NCBI GenBank assembly: GCA_910583795.1
Contig: CAJTZQ010000033.1
Span: 1-40,852, forward strand
Length of the DNA: 40,852 nucleotides
Source of the DNA: an uncultured Muribaculaceae bacterium
GTDB taxonomy: Bacteria; Bacteroidota; Bacteroidia; Bacteroidales; Muribaculaceae
Direction of reading: 5' to 3'
In this document: positions 17,781-26,695 of the stretch, one piece after another
How the letters are laid out: every line of letters begins with the position of its first letter
How positions within the stretch are numbered: position 1 is the first letter of the stretch
Translations under genes and position numbers: made by a program
Notes under the pieces: generated by a model
The model's input: only the letters and a program-made list of their open reading frames with translations
Told to the model about the DNA's origin: nothing
Database searches by the model: none

Positions 17781-18480
17781 TACTAAATTAACAATATTAA
17801 AGACCATTAGAAATTTCGAGCAATTTATTAATGTATATATTTATATTGAATTCATCATATATATCATTTACAACTACCTAAATCATATAAATATAAGATA
17901 TAATCATCAAATATAATCCAATATTATATATTTTATAGTCAGAACTTTAATATTAATATCTATTTTATTAATATTCAGATATTTAAAAATAATGTAATCA
18001 AATGTTAAAAGCAATTTTTTACATTTGATTACGATTTACATAGTAATTATTTACATATTGGATATATTTACAAATACAAATCGCAACTCTAATATTTTGT
18101 AAAAATAATTTGCAATTAAATCATTTAAATCATGATTACATTTGCAAAATATACAAATGCATCAATATTTTTTGTTAATTACAAAACTACTCTCCCACCC
18201 TCTCATATATGAAGTTTAAATTTGACCAATTACAAACATGAATACCCGGATAATTACATTTCAGTAATTAATTTTAATTTTTATCTAAATATCTTTTCAA
18301 TAAGAATTGATTATTATTGAGCAATTATTCAAATATTGTGATCTGCTTTATTCTCGTAGCCCTTAATTCTTAAGAAAAACGACTAAAACCATTGATACGC
18401 ATAAGTTTGAAGCGTAAAAGAAAATTGTAGACTTTTGAGATTAAAAAATCAATTGAGACAAAATTGATAACAAAATGAAA
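17781..18480. other. AT-rich intergenic region without recognisable genes
   Basis: Most of the ~965 bp between the XRE and GNAT genes is extremely AT-rich, with stop codons in all frames. The sequence TTGCAA recurs in it (near 18110 and 18138), echoing the repeats by the XRE promoter. I see no tRNA, no credible ORF and no terminator until 18481. It could be a regulatory region, a curved or nucleoid-protein-bound segment, or decayed DNA. Confidence 0.6.
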
Positions 18481-18507
18481 CGCAAGTATATTTTTAATAT
18501 ACTTGCG
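18481..18507 (-). terminator. Hairpin terminator downstream of the GNAT gene
   Basis: A perfect 11-bp stem (CGCAAGTATAT / ATATACTTGCG) with a 5-nt loop lies about 140 bp past the GNAT stop codon; on the minus strand it is followed by TTTCATTTTG. Confidence 0.6.
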
Positions 18508-18645
18508 CTCTTAAAATCTGGAAACTTTCCCAACTTTAACAAATCTTATTTTAATCTGATGAAGTTGTTTAAAGGCATTGATAAAATCAACCTCAGTAAT
18601 ACTGTCTATCAGATCAATCTAAATAAACATAGATATCCCAATTTT

Positions 18646-19929
18646 TTAATCGAGCAAAAGAGCCATATTAATAGGAAGCCTCGGAATTCCAAAAGCCTCC
18701 TGGATCATGTTGGAACTTCCCTTCTTCCTAAAAATAATTTCAATGACTTCCCTTTCTTTTAAAACAGTTGTATTTATATTTTTTAATTGACACTTTATTT
18801 TCTCATAGTCTACAATCTCAAATGTAGCGTTGCCATCAATTATGTCGCATTTCAACACCTTCCCATCATTTGAATCAAGTTTCACGAGAATTGAAAATTT
18901 TGAATCGCTCCTGTCAATGGCAATAAATTTTAAAATCTCACGAAGATTCAAAATTCTGATCATTCCATAAGGTTTGGCGTGATTGCCTACATTATAAACC
19001 CTTTCTGAAATACCGTATGCTCCACCCAACATAGCCCCATCTGGATTTGATGCCCCATAGACCTTCTCCCATAATGCCTTCCGATCGCATTCTTCTGGAT
19101 AATAATAAAGACTTATGGGCGATTCTGAATATTTTTTCTTTATAGCATCCAGCAGTCTGTACAAAGATCCTTGATCTTCATAATACACCTTTGGGATATG
19201 AACTCTTCTCCTATCATCAAGATTAATAAATGCCACCCCGCATAATGCGTTGTCTTTATTATAGGCAACAAATATTTTCCCATTTGAAATGACATTTTCT
19301 CTAATCACCAATTCAATATCTTTTGGGGAATGCAATAGAGATGTATATGTCGATATTTTATTCTCGAAATTGCAGATTAATTTTATTAACAAACGTAGAT
19401 TTTCCGTATCATTAATATCAAATATCTCTACTCTTAATGAGTCAAATAATTTACTCTTCAAAGTGAATATTCTTTCATCTTCACATTCAATATTTGAACG
19501 GTAATCTTTATCAAAATTATGCAATTCTGTATAACGGTCTTCTACGCGATAAATTGCAGCTTCATATTTTCTTATTGAATAATAGTTAATCAGGCTATCA
19601 TTAGCAGGGATCAGAAATGTAAATATATAATTATTATCCTTTGCTTTTTTGTTGATTTTTTCCAACAAATCATTCATAATACCCCGATGCCTGTATTCAC
19701 TTGCAGTGGCAAGACCACATAAATAAAGTGCCTTCATTTTTGATTTCCCATTACTGAATTCATAAGGTATCCCCAATAATGCAGACACTAATTGATTCCC
19801 CTCTTCATGATATTCTATGAAATCCGGATTGAAATAATTATCAAAAATGAGAGATACATACGCATCAGAATCATGGAATGTATTTTTCCATAATTTCATC
19901 ATTTTTTCCTTTAATTCTACTGTTGTCAT
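18646..19929 (-). CDS. GNAT-family N-acetyltransferase (Eis-like architecture)
   Basis: The product is 427 residues from ATG 19929 (MTTVELKEKMMKLWKNTFHD). The first ~150 residues fit a GNAT fold: VSALLGIPYEF strand, CGLATASEYRHRGIMNDLLEK as the acetyl-CoA pyrophosphate-binding loop (R-x-x-G-I form), then a FLIPANDSLINYYSIRKYE segment. A longer C-terminal part recalls the second acetyltransferase-like and SCP2-like domains of Eis-type enzymes, but this is a weak resemblance. Substrate unknown; cytoplasmic. An in-frame ATG at 20010 would add 27 residues; I prefer 19929 because the sequence from there has the usual family beginning, and a -7-like box (TAATTTTG, 19957-19950) lies between the two. 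Confidence 0.78.
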   Translation of the reverse strand: MTTVELKEKMMKLWKNTFHDSDAYVSLIFDNYFNPDFIEYHEEGNQLVSALLGIPYEFSNGKSKMKALYLCGLATASEYRHRGIMNDLLEKINKKAKDNNYIFTFLIPANDSLINYYSIRKYEAAIYRVEDRYTELHNFDKDYRSNIECEDERIFTLKSKLFDSLRVEIFDINDTENLRLLIKLICNFENKISTYTSLLHSPKDIELVIRENVISNGKIFVAYNKDNALCGVAFINLDDRRRVHIPKVYYEDQGSLYRLLDAIKKKYSESPISLYYYPEECDRKALWEKVYGASNPDGAMLGGAYGISERVYNVGNHAKPYGMIRILNLREILKFIAIDRSDSKFSILVKLDSNDGKVLKCDIIDGNATFEIVDYEKIKCQLKNINTTVLKEREVIEIIFRKKGSSNMIQEAFGIPRLPINMALLLD

Positions 19930-20010
19930 AGGGGTCTGATTTAATATTCCAAAATTATATAAAATTAATTTCGCGAGCGAAAAATTAATCATAAGACAAT
20001 TCTCCAACAA

Positions 20011-20256
20011 AGATAATGATTTTAAACATCTAATGCAATTAACCTGTTCAAAAAAATAATGTAATTTGTAGCATTTAAATGATATTGTGCTACGAAGCGG
20101 TTCAATACACTCCAGAGGTCTATCTTCGAATGATTTTTGACAGATGGTGTGAGAGGATGTAACCGCATCTATCCCTCACAACAGCACTGAACCTACCTCA
20201 TGATCTGCGATCGAGTGCGTTAACAAATTTTGGGTATCCGCCACTATGGAATTATT
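20011..20256. other. Divergent intergenic region with a GC-richer, hairpin-forming segment
   Basis: Between the GNAT and S1/P1 genes, about 20095-20225 is clearly less AT-rich than its flanks and can form CGAAG/CTTCG (20095-20145 region) and TGTGAG-GGAT/ATCC-CTCACA (about 20148-20180) pairings. No ORF of interest crosses it. It may be a small RNA, a long leader or a decayed gene; I cannot assign it. Confidence 0.35.
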
Positions 20257-20288
20257 ATTGCCTAATTGATTTTTTTTAGCTAATTTTG
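20257..20288 (+). promoter_or_regulatory. Promoter of the S1/P1 nuclease gene
   Basis: A near-consensus -33 box (ATTG, 20257-20260) precedes TAATTTTG (20281-20288) by 20 bp. Transcription would start near 20295, leaving a ~70-nt leader before ATG 20368. Confidence 0.6.
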
Positions 20289-20367
20289 TGAGTGGTATAA
20301 TAATCTTGGAATGCCACATTATAACCTTCAACTATTTACAAGTCAACAAACAATTAAAGAAACCCTT

Positions 20368-21183
20368 ATGTTAAACAAGAATATTCTTGCATCCGGATTA
20401 ATGATCCTATCCGCCACATCTGCTTTCGGTTGGGGTCAAAAGGGACATGATACAACCGCTTACATCGCAGAAAATCATCTCACTCCTGCAACAAAAGAGA
20501 TTGTTGAAGGACTTCTTGACGGCAAATCACCTGTCTATTATGCCAATTGGCTCGACAATGCATCTCACACTCCCGAATATGCATACTCTAAAACTTGGCA
20601 TTACAAAAATATAGACGGCGATCAGACATTCGAAAGCGCTCCCTTGCTTGAATCTGGAGATATTGTAAGAGCTATCTACTCACAAGTTGCTATACTCCAA
20701 GATTCTAATGCCACACGCGATCAAAAACAGCTTGCACTTAAAATGGTGATACATCTTGTTGGAGATATACATCAGCCCATGCATCTCGGTCACGCATCCG
20801 ACTTAGGGGGCAACAGATGCATGGTTAAATATTTTGGGAAAGATGCAAACCTTCATTCAGTGTGGGACAGTTCTTTGCCAGAATCAGCACATAAGTGGAG
20901 TTATACTGAATGGCAACAACAAATAGATCGAACCACTCCCGAACAAAGAGTGGAAATTCTGTCTATCAACACTCCTGAAGGATGGGCATCTGAAACGTAT
21001 GAGATATGCAAAGACGTGTATACAAAAACTCCTGACGGAACAAAAATAAGTTATGATTATATAGCTGAATGGACACCGGTCGTTGAACAACAATTCCTAA
21101 AAGGAGGGCTACGTCTTGCTGATCTTCTAAATTCTATTTTTGATGTAGAATATCAAGGCAGAAATGCAATTGTAAACAAGTAA
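20368..21183 (+). CDS. S1/P1-family zinc-dependent nuclease, exported
   Basis: S1/P1 nucleases cut single-stranded DNA and RNA to 5'-mononucleotides using three zinc ions. From ATG 20368 the 271-residue product has a signal peptide ending LSATSAFG, so Trp of WGQKGHD becomes the mature N-terminus, exactly as the first zinc ligand requires. Other ligands are visible: His in WGQKGH, Asp in NWLDNA, His in TWHYKNI, His and Asp in VIHLVGDIHQPMHLGH, and His/Asp in NLHSVWDSS. The active site thus looks complete. It should act in the periplasm or outside the cell, probably in nucleotide scavenging. An in-frame ATG at 20311 would bury the signal peptide and is not preferred. The HsdR_N gene follows after 16 bp. 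Confidence 0.93.
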   Translation: MLNKNILASGLMILSATSAFGWGQKGHDTTAYIAENHLTPATKEIVEGLLDGKSPVYYANWLDNASHTPEYAYSKTWHYKNIDGDQTFESAPLLESGDIVRAIYSQVAILQDSNATRDQKQLALKMVIHLVGDIHQPMHLGHASDLGGNRCMVKYFGKDANLHSVWDSSLPESAHKWSYTEWQQQIDRTTPEQRVEILSINTPEGWASETYEICKDVYTKTPDGTKISYDYIAEWTPVVEQQFLKGGLRLADLLNSIFDVEYQGRNAIVNK

Positions 21184-21199
21184 TCTAAACGATATCTCA

Positions 21200-21700
21200 T
21201 TGATCAACACAAACTCATCAAACGGACAATTTCCTAAACTAAATCTACCCCCGGCTGAACTTCGTCTCAGCCGGGGTGATAATGTTATAAAGGTGTTTGA
21301 TCCTTTAAGGAAAAAATTTGTTGTGCTTACACCTGAAGAATATGTCAGGCAGCATTTCGTGGCATGGCTCACAAAATATTTAAACTATCCGCAGTCACTA
21401 ATTTCAAATGAAATAGGAATATCCCTTAATGGCACAAAAAAAAGATGTGACACTGTGGTTTTTAATGTTGACGGCACCCCATTAATGATCGTTGAATATA
21501 AAGCACCGGATATTGTAATCACACAAAATGTTTTCGACCAAATTGTGAGATACAATATGACCCTACATGCAAAATACCTTGTTGTCTCCAACGGTATGTC
21601 GCATTATTGCTGCGCGGTAGACTATAAGTCATGCACATACAATTTTATACCATCAATCCCGGAATATAAAAATCTGAAAAACATCTTCATCCATAATTAA
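21200..21700 (+). CDS. Orphan type I restriction HsdR_N-domain protein (PD-(D/E)XK fold)
   Basis: This 166-residue cytoplasmic protein consists almost only of the nuclease domain found at the N-terminus of HsdR subunits (HSDR_N_2 type). A PD-(D/E)XK site is visible: Asp in KKRCDTVVFN and Glu-x-Lys in MIVEYKAPD, followed by the conserved Gln-containing helix FDQIVRYNMTLHAKYLVVSNG. There is no helicase part and no hsdM/hsdS nearby, so it is not a restriction system by itself; single-domain versions like this are common in Bacteroidota and their role is unknown. The start is uncertain: the only suitable codon is TTG 21200, 16 bp after the S1/P1 stop. A hairpin overlaps its stop codon. Confidence 0.85.
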   Translation: MINTNSSNGQFPKLNLPPAELRLSRGDNVIKVFDPLRKKFVVLTPEEYVRQHFVAWLTKYLNYPQSLISNEIGISLNGTKKRCDTVVFNVDGTPLMIVEYKAPDIVITQNVFDQIVRYNMTLHAKYLVVSNGMSHYCCAVDYKSCTYNFIPSIPEYKNLKNIFIHN

Positions 21701-21728
21701 TTCGGATTTTGCCAACGAAATCTGAATT
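21699..21728 (+). terminator. Hairpin at the 3' end of the HsdR_N gene
   Basis: AATTCGGATTT (21699-21709) pairs with AAATCTGAATT (21718-21728) with one G-T wobble and an 8-nt loop. It overlaps the stop codon and lacks a T tract, so it may stabilise or attenuate rather than terminate. Confidence 0.42.
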
Positions 21729-21758
21729 ACTGACATTTCAAATTAGCAAGAAATAAAT

Positions 21759-24083
21759 ATGCAACAAGCTCCCGATTATAATTATCTTGATCTTCTCAAT
21801 CCTCAGCAACGTGAAGCTGTGACATATAAAGACGGACCTGCCCTGGTTATTGCAGGTGCCGGTTCTGGTAAGACACGTGTCCTTACCTACAAAATTGTCG
21901 ATCTGCTGCGAAATGGTTTTGAACCTTATCGTATACTTGCCCTTACTTTTACAAATAAAGCCGCACGTGAAATGAAAGAACGGATAACCGGCATTGTAGG
22001 TGATAAAGTAGCGGCAAAGCTTTGGATGGGCACTTTCCACTCAATCTTTCTTAGAATACTTCGGAGACATGCCGAGGAACTCGGTTTTAAATCCGGATTT
22101 ACTATATACGATACGACTGATTCCCGTTCGTTGATCAAGATGATCATAAAAGATCTTGCTCTCGACGAAAAAATCTACAAACCGGCAGCTATTGCATCAG
22201 CCATTTCAAATGCTAAAAATGCAATGATAAATCCCGATCAGTATCTCCTTGACAAGGATAATTATGATGCTGACAAAAGGGCTAAACGTCCCCTTACGGG
22301 TCAAATCTACAAAATATATTGTGATAGATGCAAATTAGCTAATGCTATGGATTTTGACGATATTCTCGTCTACATGAATCTTCTGATGAGAGATTTTCCC
22401 GACATCTCCAGGCATTATCAAGAATTTTTCAAATATATTCTTGTAGACGAATATCAGGATACAAATTTTGCTCAGCATCTCATAATATCTCAACTTTCAG
22501 GGAAAAACAATAAGCTATGTGTAGTGGGAGATGACGCTCAAAGTATTTACTCATTCCGAGGAGCGGATATCAACAATATTCTACATCTTGAAAGACGATA
22601 TCCGGGATTGAAAATATTTAAACTTGAACGCAACTATCGTTCCACACAGAATATCATCGACGCTGCTGGAAGTCTTATCGCTAAAAACACTCGACAAATG
22701 AAGAAAAATGTGTATAGCGAAAACGACAAAGGTGAGCCGATTTCAGTTGTGAAAACTTACAGCGATATGGAAGAGGCATTCTTGGTGGCAAACATGATAA
22801 GCCAGTCAAAACTGACCAATCATGACGCATACGATGAATACGCGATCTTATACCGCACCAATGCTCAATCCCGAGTGCTCGAGGAATCGCTAAGAAAACG
22901 TAATATCCCATATCGTATCTATGGAGGATTGTCTTTTTATCAACGTAAGGAAGTCAAAGATATGATTGCTTATTTTCGTCTAAGCATTAATCCAAATGAT
23001 GACGAAGCATTGCGCAGAATAATCAATTATCCTGCACGCGGAATTGGGGAAACCACCCTTAAAAAACTACATACCCTTGCTTCAACAGAGAATAAAAGTA
23101 TATGGGAAACAATCAACACATGCGACCTTAAAAACGCAGGGTTAAATTCCGGAACAATATCTAAATTGAATGCATTCCGAGAGTTGATTCAGACTTTTAT
23201 TAATGACAATGAATCCGGCTCAGATGCTTATGAACTCGGACAATTAATCTATAACCGCACAGGTATTCTGACCTTACTTGCACACGATTCAACTCCTGAA
23301 AGTATCAGTAGGCAAGAGAACCTTCAGGAAATTCTTTCCGGGCTTAAAGATTTTGTAGATATTCGGGAGCAGACAGGTGAAGGAGAAGCTGATATGCGCG
23401 CATTTCTTTCTGAAGTTATGCTCGCAACCGATCAGGACGAAAAAGATACGGATGATCAACCAAAAGTGACTCTCATGACTGTGCACGCCGCAAAGGGTCT
23501 TGAATTCAAACATGTTTATGTTGTAGGTGTAGAAGAAGATCTCTTTCCATCTTCTATGAGCCAGGATTCTCTGGCACAGATTGAAGAGGAAAGAAGACTT
23601 CTGTATGTTGCTATCACGCGCGCTAAAGAGACATGCACATTAACATACGCCGGAAGCAGATTCCGCAACGGACAAACCGTAATGACAAGCCCTTCCCGAT
23701 TCTTAAGTGATATAGATACACGTTATCTCCACATTCAAATGTCGAGCAATCTTGCAGATGAATCTACTCCTTTCATTAATCCGTTACAAAACTATAAAAA
23801 AACAGGATATGTTTCTACGTCTGTAAAAACATCCTCATATAATCAAAGACCTTACTCTGATCTCAAAAAAATACGAAACGGGATATCTACACCTTCCGGA
23901 TTTACTCCTCAACATTCCGCAGAAGAACTCTCGATTGGGACACGAATACGACATGACAGGTTTGGAGAAGGATCTATTATCAAAGTAGACTCTTTATCCG
24001 GAGAAGACATGATAACGGTCGATTTCGGAGTTGTAGGTGTAAAAAAACTCCTCCTTAAATTTGCGAAATTCACAATTTTATAA
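21759..24083 (+). CDS. uvrD: UvrD/PcrA/Rep superfamily I DNA helicase
   Basis: A 774-residue ATP-dependent 3'-5' DNA helicase. Motifs in order: Q-motif region LNPQQREAVTYKDGPALVIA, Walker A AGAGSGKT (motif I), ALTFTNKAAREMKER (Ia), LVDEYQDTN (II, Walker B), VVGDDAQSIYSFRGAD (III), ERNYRSTQNI (IV), VTLMTVHAAKGLEFKHV (V) and EEERRLLYVAITRAKE (VI). The last ~55 residues (IGTRIRHDRFGEGSIIKVD) form the Tudor-like C-terminal domain typical of UvrD/PcrA that contacts RNA polymerase. Members work in nucleotide excision and mismatch repair and in clearing replication obstacles. The length is slightly above E. coli UvrD (720). nspC follows after 70 bp on the same strand. Confidence 0.95.
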   Translation: MQQAPDYNYLDLLNPQQREAVTYKDGPALVIAGAGSGKTRVLTYKIVDLLRNGFEPYRILALTFTNKAAREMKERITGIVGDKVAAKLWMGTFHSIFLRILRRHAEELGFKSGFTIYDTTDSRSLIKMIIKDLALDEKIYKPAAIASAISNAKNAMINPDQYLLDKDNYDADKRAKRPLTGQIYKIYCDRCKLANAMDFDDILVYMNLLMRDFPDISRHYQEFFKYILVDEYQDTNFAQHLIISQLSGKNNKLCVVGDDAQSIYSFRGADINNILHLERRYPGLKIFKLERNYRSTQNIIDAAGSLIAKNTRQMKKNVYSENDKGEPISVVKTYSDMEEAFLVANMISQSKLTNHDAYDEYAILYRTNAQSRVLEESLRKRNIPYRIYGGLSFYQRKEVKDMIAYFRLSINPNDDEALRRIINYPARGIGETTLKKLHTLASTENKSIWETINTCDLKNAGLNSGTISKLNAFRELIQTFINDNESGSDAYELGQLIYNRTGILTLLAHDSTPESISRQENLQEILSGLKDFVDIREQTGEGEADMRAFLSEVMLATDQDEKDTDDQPKVTLMTVHAAKGLEFKHVYVVGVEEDLFPSSMSQDSLAQIEEERRLLYVAITRAKETCTLTYAGSRFRNGQTVMTSPSRFLSDIDTRYLHIQMSSNLADESTPFINPLQNYKKTGYVSTSVKTSSYNQRPYSDLKKIRNGISTPSGFTPQHSAEELSIGTRIRHDRFGEGSIIKVDSLSGEDMITVDFGVVGVKKLLLKFAKFTIL

Positions 24084-24153
24084 TTCAACTTTCGTTTGAA
24101 AAAATAACATTCTTTCCTTATTTATCTTCAAACATTGAATTTAAATAATAATT

Positions 24154-25296
24154 ATGATTCAGACCCCATATTATATTGTCTATGAAGATAGACTTCGTAA
24201 AAATCTTTCACTCATAAAGCATGTGAGCGAAGAGGCAGACGTGAAAATAATCATGGCATTCAAGGCTAATGCACTTTGGAAAACATTCCCCATTATTGCG
24301 GAATATGTTGATTCCTCAACTGCCAGTTCCCTAAATGAAATGCAGCTTTCACTTGATTGCCTTGGCAAGGATGTTCATGCTTATTGTCCGGTTTATACCG
24401 AATCAAGTTTTCCTGAATTTTTAAAAGGAAGCTCCCATATCACGTTCAATTCTTTGAATCAGTTCAACCGGTTCTATCCTCAAGTGAAAGAATACAACGG
24501 GAAACACCCTGACAATACAGTGTCTTGCGGGCTACGAGTTAATCCACATTGCAGCGTTATTGAGACTGACATCTATAATCCTTGTGTCCCAGGCAGCCGA
24601 TTTGGTGTAAATGCCAAAGATCTTCCTGAAAAGCTTCCGGAAGGACTTGAGGGGTTCCATTTTCATGCTTTGTGCGAATCTTCAAGCTACGACCTTGAAA
24701 AAGTGCTCGAAGCCCTTAAATCGGAATTTGGGCACTGGCTGCCTCAATTAAAATGGCTGAACATGGGGGGCGGCCATTTGATGACCCGTAAAGATTACAA
24801 CGTTGACCACCTGATATTTTTACTGAAGAACCTACATAAGGAATATCCCAACTTAAAATTAATAATGGAGCCTGGAAGCGCTTTTACATGGCAGACAGGA
24901 GACTTGGTAACAGAGGTGCTTGATGTTGTAGAAGACGCAGGAATTAAAACGGCGATTATCGATGCCTCTTTCGCCTGTCACATGCCAGACTGTCTGGAGA
25001 TGCCATATAAGCCGGCAATAGCCGAATCAATAGACGAAAATGATTCTGATGGACTCTCCTATCGTCTTGGTGGCAATTCCTGTCTCAGCGGCGATTTTGT
25101 CGGTGACTGGAAATTTAAATCTCCGCTCAAATCCGGGGACCGTCTCACTCTGCTTGACATGAACCATTACACAACCGTTAAAACCAATATGTTTAACGGA
25201 ATCCAACATCCTTCTATCTGGTTCAAACCGATAGAGGGAGATCCAATACTTCTGCGTAAATTCACCTATGAAGACTATAAATCCCGTATGGATTAA
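24154..25296 (+). CDS. nspC: Carboxynorspermidine/carboxyspermidine decarboxylase NspC
   Basis: NspC is a PLP enzyme of the alanine-racemase-fold (group IV) decarboxylases that makes norspermidine or spermidine from the carboxy precursor in the alternative polyamine pathway. The 380-residue product is of usual length. The PLP lysine is seen in IIMAFKANALW; later motifs are GSRFGVN, GFHFHALCESSSYDLE, the phosphate-binding LNMGGGHLMTRKDYN, IMEPGSAF, and CLSGDFVGDW with the active-site Cys. The partner carboxyspermidine dehydrogenase gene is not in the window. It sits 70 bp after uvrD and ends before a hairpin facing the convergent EFR1 gene. Confidence 0.94.
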   Translation: MIQTPYYIVYEDRLRKNLSLIKHVSEEADVKIIMAFKANALWKTFPIIAEYVDSSTASSLNEMQLSLDCLGKDVHAYCPVYTESSFPEFLKGSSHITFNSLNQFNRFYPQVKEYNGKHPDNTVSCGLRVNPHCSVIETDIYNPCVPGSRFGVNAKDLPEKLPEGLEGFHFHALCESSSYDLEKVLEALKSEFGHWLPQLKWLNMGGGHLMTRKDYNVDHLIFLLKNLHKEYPNLKLIMEPGSAFTWQTGDLVTEVLDVVEDAGIKTAIIDASFACHMPDCLEMPYKPAIAESIDENDSDGLSYRLGGNSCLSGDFVGDWKFKSPLKSGDRLTLLDMNHYTTVKTNMFNGIQHPSIWFKPIEGDPILLRKFTYEDYKSRMD

Positions 25297-25399
25297 TCTT
25301 TCATCACTTCACATCCTTCCTACACAATTACCAAAGCCATTCAATAATAGATACACTACAATACGAATATCTCCGAAGTGGCAAAGCCATGATACGACA

Positions 25400-25431
25400 A
25401 AATCCCCATACGATTTCTCGCATGGGGATTT
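25400..25431. terminator. Bidirectional terminator between nspC and the EFR1 gene
   Basis: A perfect 10-bp stem (AAATCCCCAT 25400-25409 with ATGGGGATTT 25422-25431) with a 12-nt loop lies between convergent genes, with short T-rich stretches on both exits. Confidence 0.7.
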
Positions 25432-25443
25432 ATCTGTTTATGA

Positions 25444-26190
25444 TCATAAGAATAACTCTGGTTCACGCCGCCTGGAGTTTTGAGCACAGAAAACTTTTTC
25501 CACCGTAGAATACATTATGCCCTTGAACCTTCGGGCATTAGTGCTGCAGACAGCGATGCAGCGGCAACACGTGATACACTTGTCATTATCTGTCGTCAGG
25601 GTCACCGGATCGATAGCTCCTGTCGGGCACTCTCGGACACAGAGACCGCATGAGCGACACTCCTTTTCATCTGTCTGAGGACGTAGCGGGACAGCACCAG
25701 GTTTCTTGTAAGGACGGTTCCCTTTTACAGTATCCATATCCAGTTTACCGGATTGCTTGGCTCTCCTAATAAAATCAATCGCTTTTGCAAGATCAGAATT
25801 GTCGGGCCTTCCGTTTGCTACTTTGGGGAATATGCAATGTTGCGCAATAAATGCTCCTGCACCGATGACCTCAAACCCGTCCGCTATGGCAATGTCTGCC
25901 AATTCCAACAATGAATCATCATAGTAGCGATTACCATAAACTACAGCGACAATAGCCTTCATACCGTGACCATCAATCTGACTAAATAGTTTAGCAGCCA
26001 TCTCAGGAATACGTCCTGCATAGACCGGGGCAATCAACAGAACAGTATCTCCATCAACAAGGTCGCATTCAACTTCACATGTCCCATGCGTCAGGTCTAT
26101 CAGCTGGAAATCTTCACAAAACGCCTCTGCCATAACCGTTGCGTATTTGCGGGTTGTACCGGATGGGCTGAAAAAGAATGTGTGCAACAT
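25444..26190 (-). CDS. EFR1-family ferredoxin-flavodoxin fusion protein
   Basis: The 248-residue protein joins an N-terminal flavodoxin-like domain (MLHTFFFSPSGTTRKYATVM is the FMN phosphate loop; VLLIAPVYAGRIPEMAAK and VAVVYGNRYYDDSL are further loop regions) to a C-terminal pair of 4Fe-4S motifs, CRSCGLCVRECPTGAI and CITCCRCIAVCSTNA. It is predicted to be a cytoplasmic electron carrier; redox partners are unknown. Proteins of this layout are common in anaerobes. It is the last gene of a minus-strand series that includes the SDR and a truncated outer-membrane barrel remnant, with 191 bp of non-coding DNA between. Confidence 0.9.
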   Translation of the reverse strand: MLHTFFFSPSGTTRKYATVMAEAFCEDFQLIDLTHGTCEVECDLVDGDTVLLIAPVYAGRIPEMAAKLFSQIDGHGMKAIVAVVYGNRYYDDSLLELADIAIADGFEVIGAGAFIAQHCIFPKVANGRPDNSDLAKAIDFIRRAKQSGKLDMDTVKGNRPYKKPGAVPLRPQTDEKECRSCGLCVRECPTGAIDPVTLTTDNDKCITCCRCIAVCSTNARRFKGIMYSTVEKVFCAQNSRRREPELFL

Positions 26191-26381
26191 ATTTCTTGAT
26201 TATTTATTTTTTGATTAGGTTCATATATGCCAATGTAAAATGAGCAAATATGCCATAGATAAGAGTTGCCAATAGTGCCAAACCCTCGTTGAAATGTCGT
26301 TGCAAGGCTTTGGCTCGCAATGACAAAGTTACTCATTATTTTTTATTTAGGGGCATATGTACCCACAAATCTTAACTTCAA

Positions 26382-26690
26382 TTACAATCGATTCCTTTCT
26401 AAAAGTCCAGCAGATTTACCTTTATACTTATTCATAGTTGCGTTGAAAGAATAACGTACAATCAGTCTTATTGCCTGCGTATCACTATAATTCCATTTGT
26501 TTAGTGTCATCTGTTCACCGTATGTTATTATAGAGTTCCTTGCTGTCTTAAACACATCCGTGGCTTGAAGTTGGAAAAAACAATTATTCAAATTTTTTGT
26601 CATGCCTATATTTAATTGGCATGATGGTTTAAGAGTGACAACATCCATATCTCCTTGCGTCCGCCCCATCAGATCAGCAAGTACGTGAAT
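26382..26690 (-). pseudogene. C-terminal remnant of a TonB-dependent-receptor-like outer-membrane beta-barrel protein
   Basis: About 100 codons are homologous in appearance to the last strands of the OMP_b-brl_3/TonB-dependent receptor family of Bacteroidota: LKPSCQLNIGMTKNL, FFQLQATDVFKTARNS, IRLIVRYSFNATMNKYKGKS and the typical end with NRL. The rest of the receptor (expected several hundred residues) is missing; upstream the frame runs directly into the SDR gene. There is no start codon in the conserved part. I read it as a deletion remnant left when the SDR gene and its promoter came to lie beside it. The gap 26191-26381 holds nothing else recognisable. Confidence 0.7.
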
Positions 26691-26695
26691 ATGCT

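Noticed and set aside
17781..18480. Replication origin in the AT-rich interval
   Set aside because: No cluster of DnaA boxes and no dnaA, dnaN or other origin-associated genes nearby.
18475..18762. 95-residue plus-strand frame
   Set aside because: It overlaps the terminator hairpin and the 3' end of the GNAT gene antisense; no family features.
21200..24083. HsdR_N gene plus helicase gene as a split restriction enzyme or defence system
   Set aside because: The helicase has every UvrD/PcrA motif including the C-terminal Tudor-like part, and there is no methylase or specificity gene, so these look like independent genes.
26192..26381. Possible attachment site or mobile-element edge between EFR1 gene and barrel remnant
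   Set aside because: No flanking repeat, integrase or tRNA end was found; the sequence is simply non-coding.
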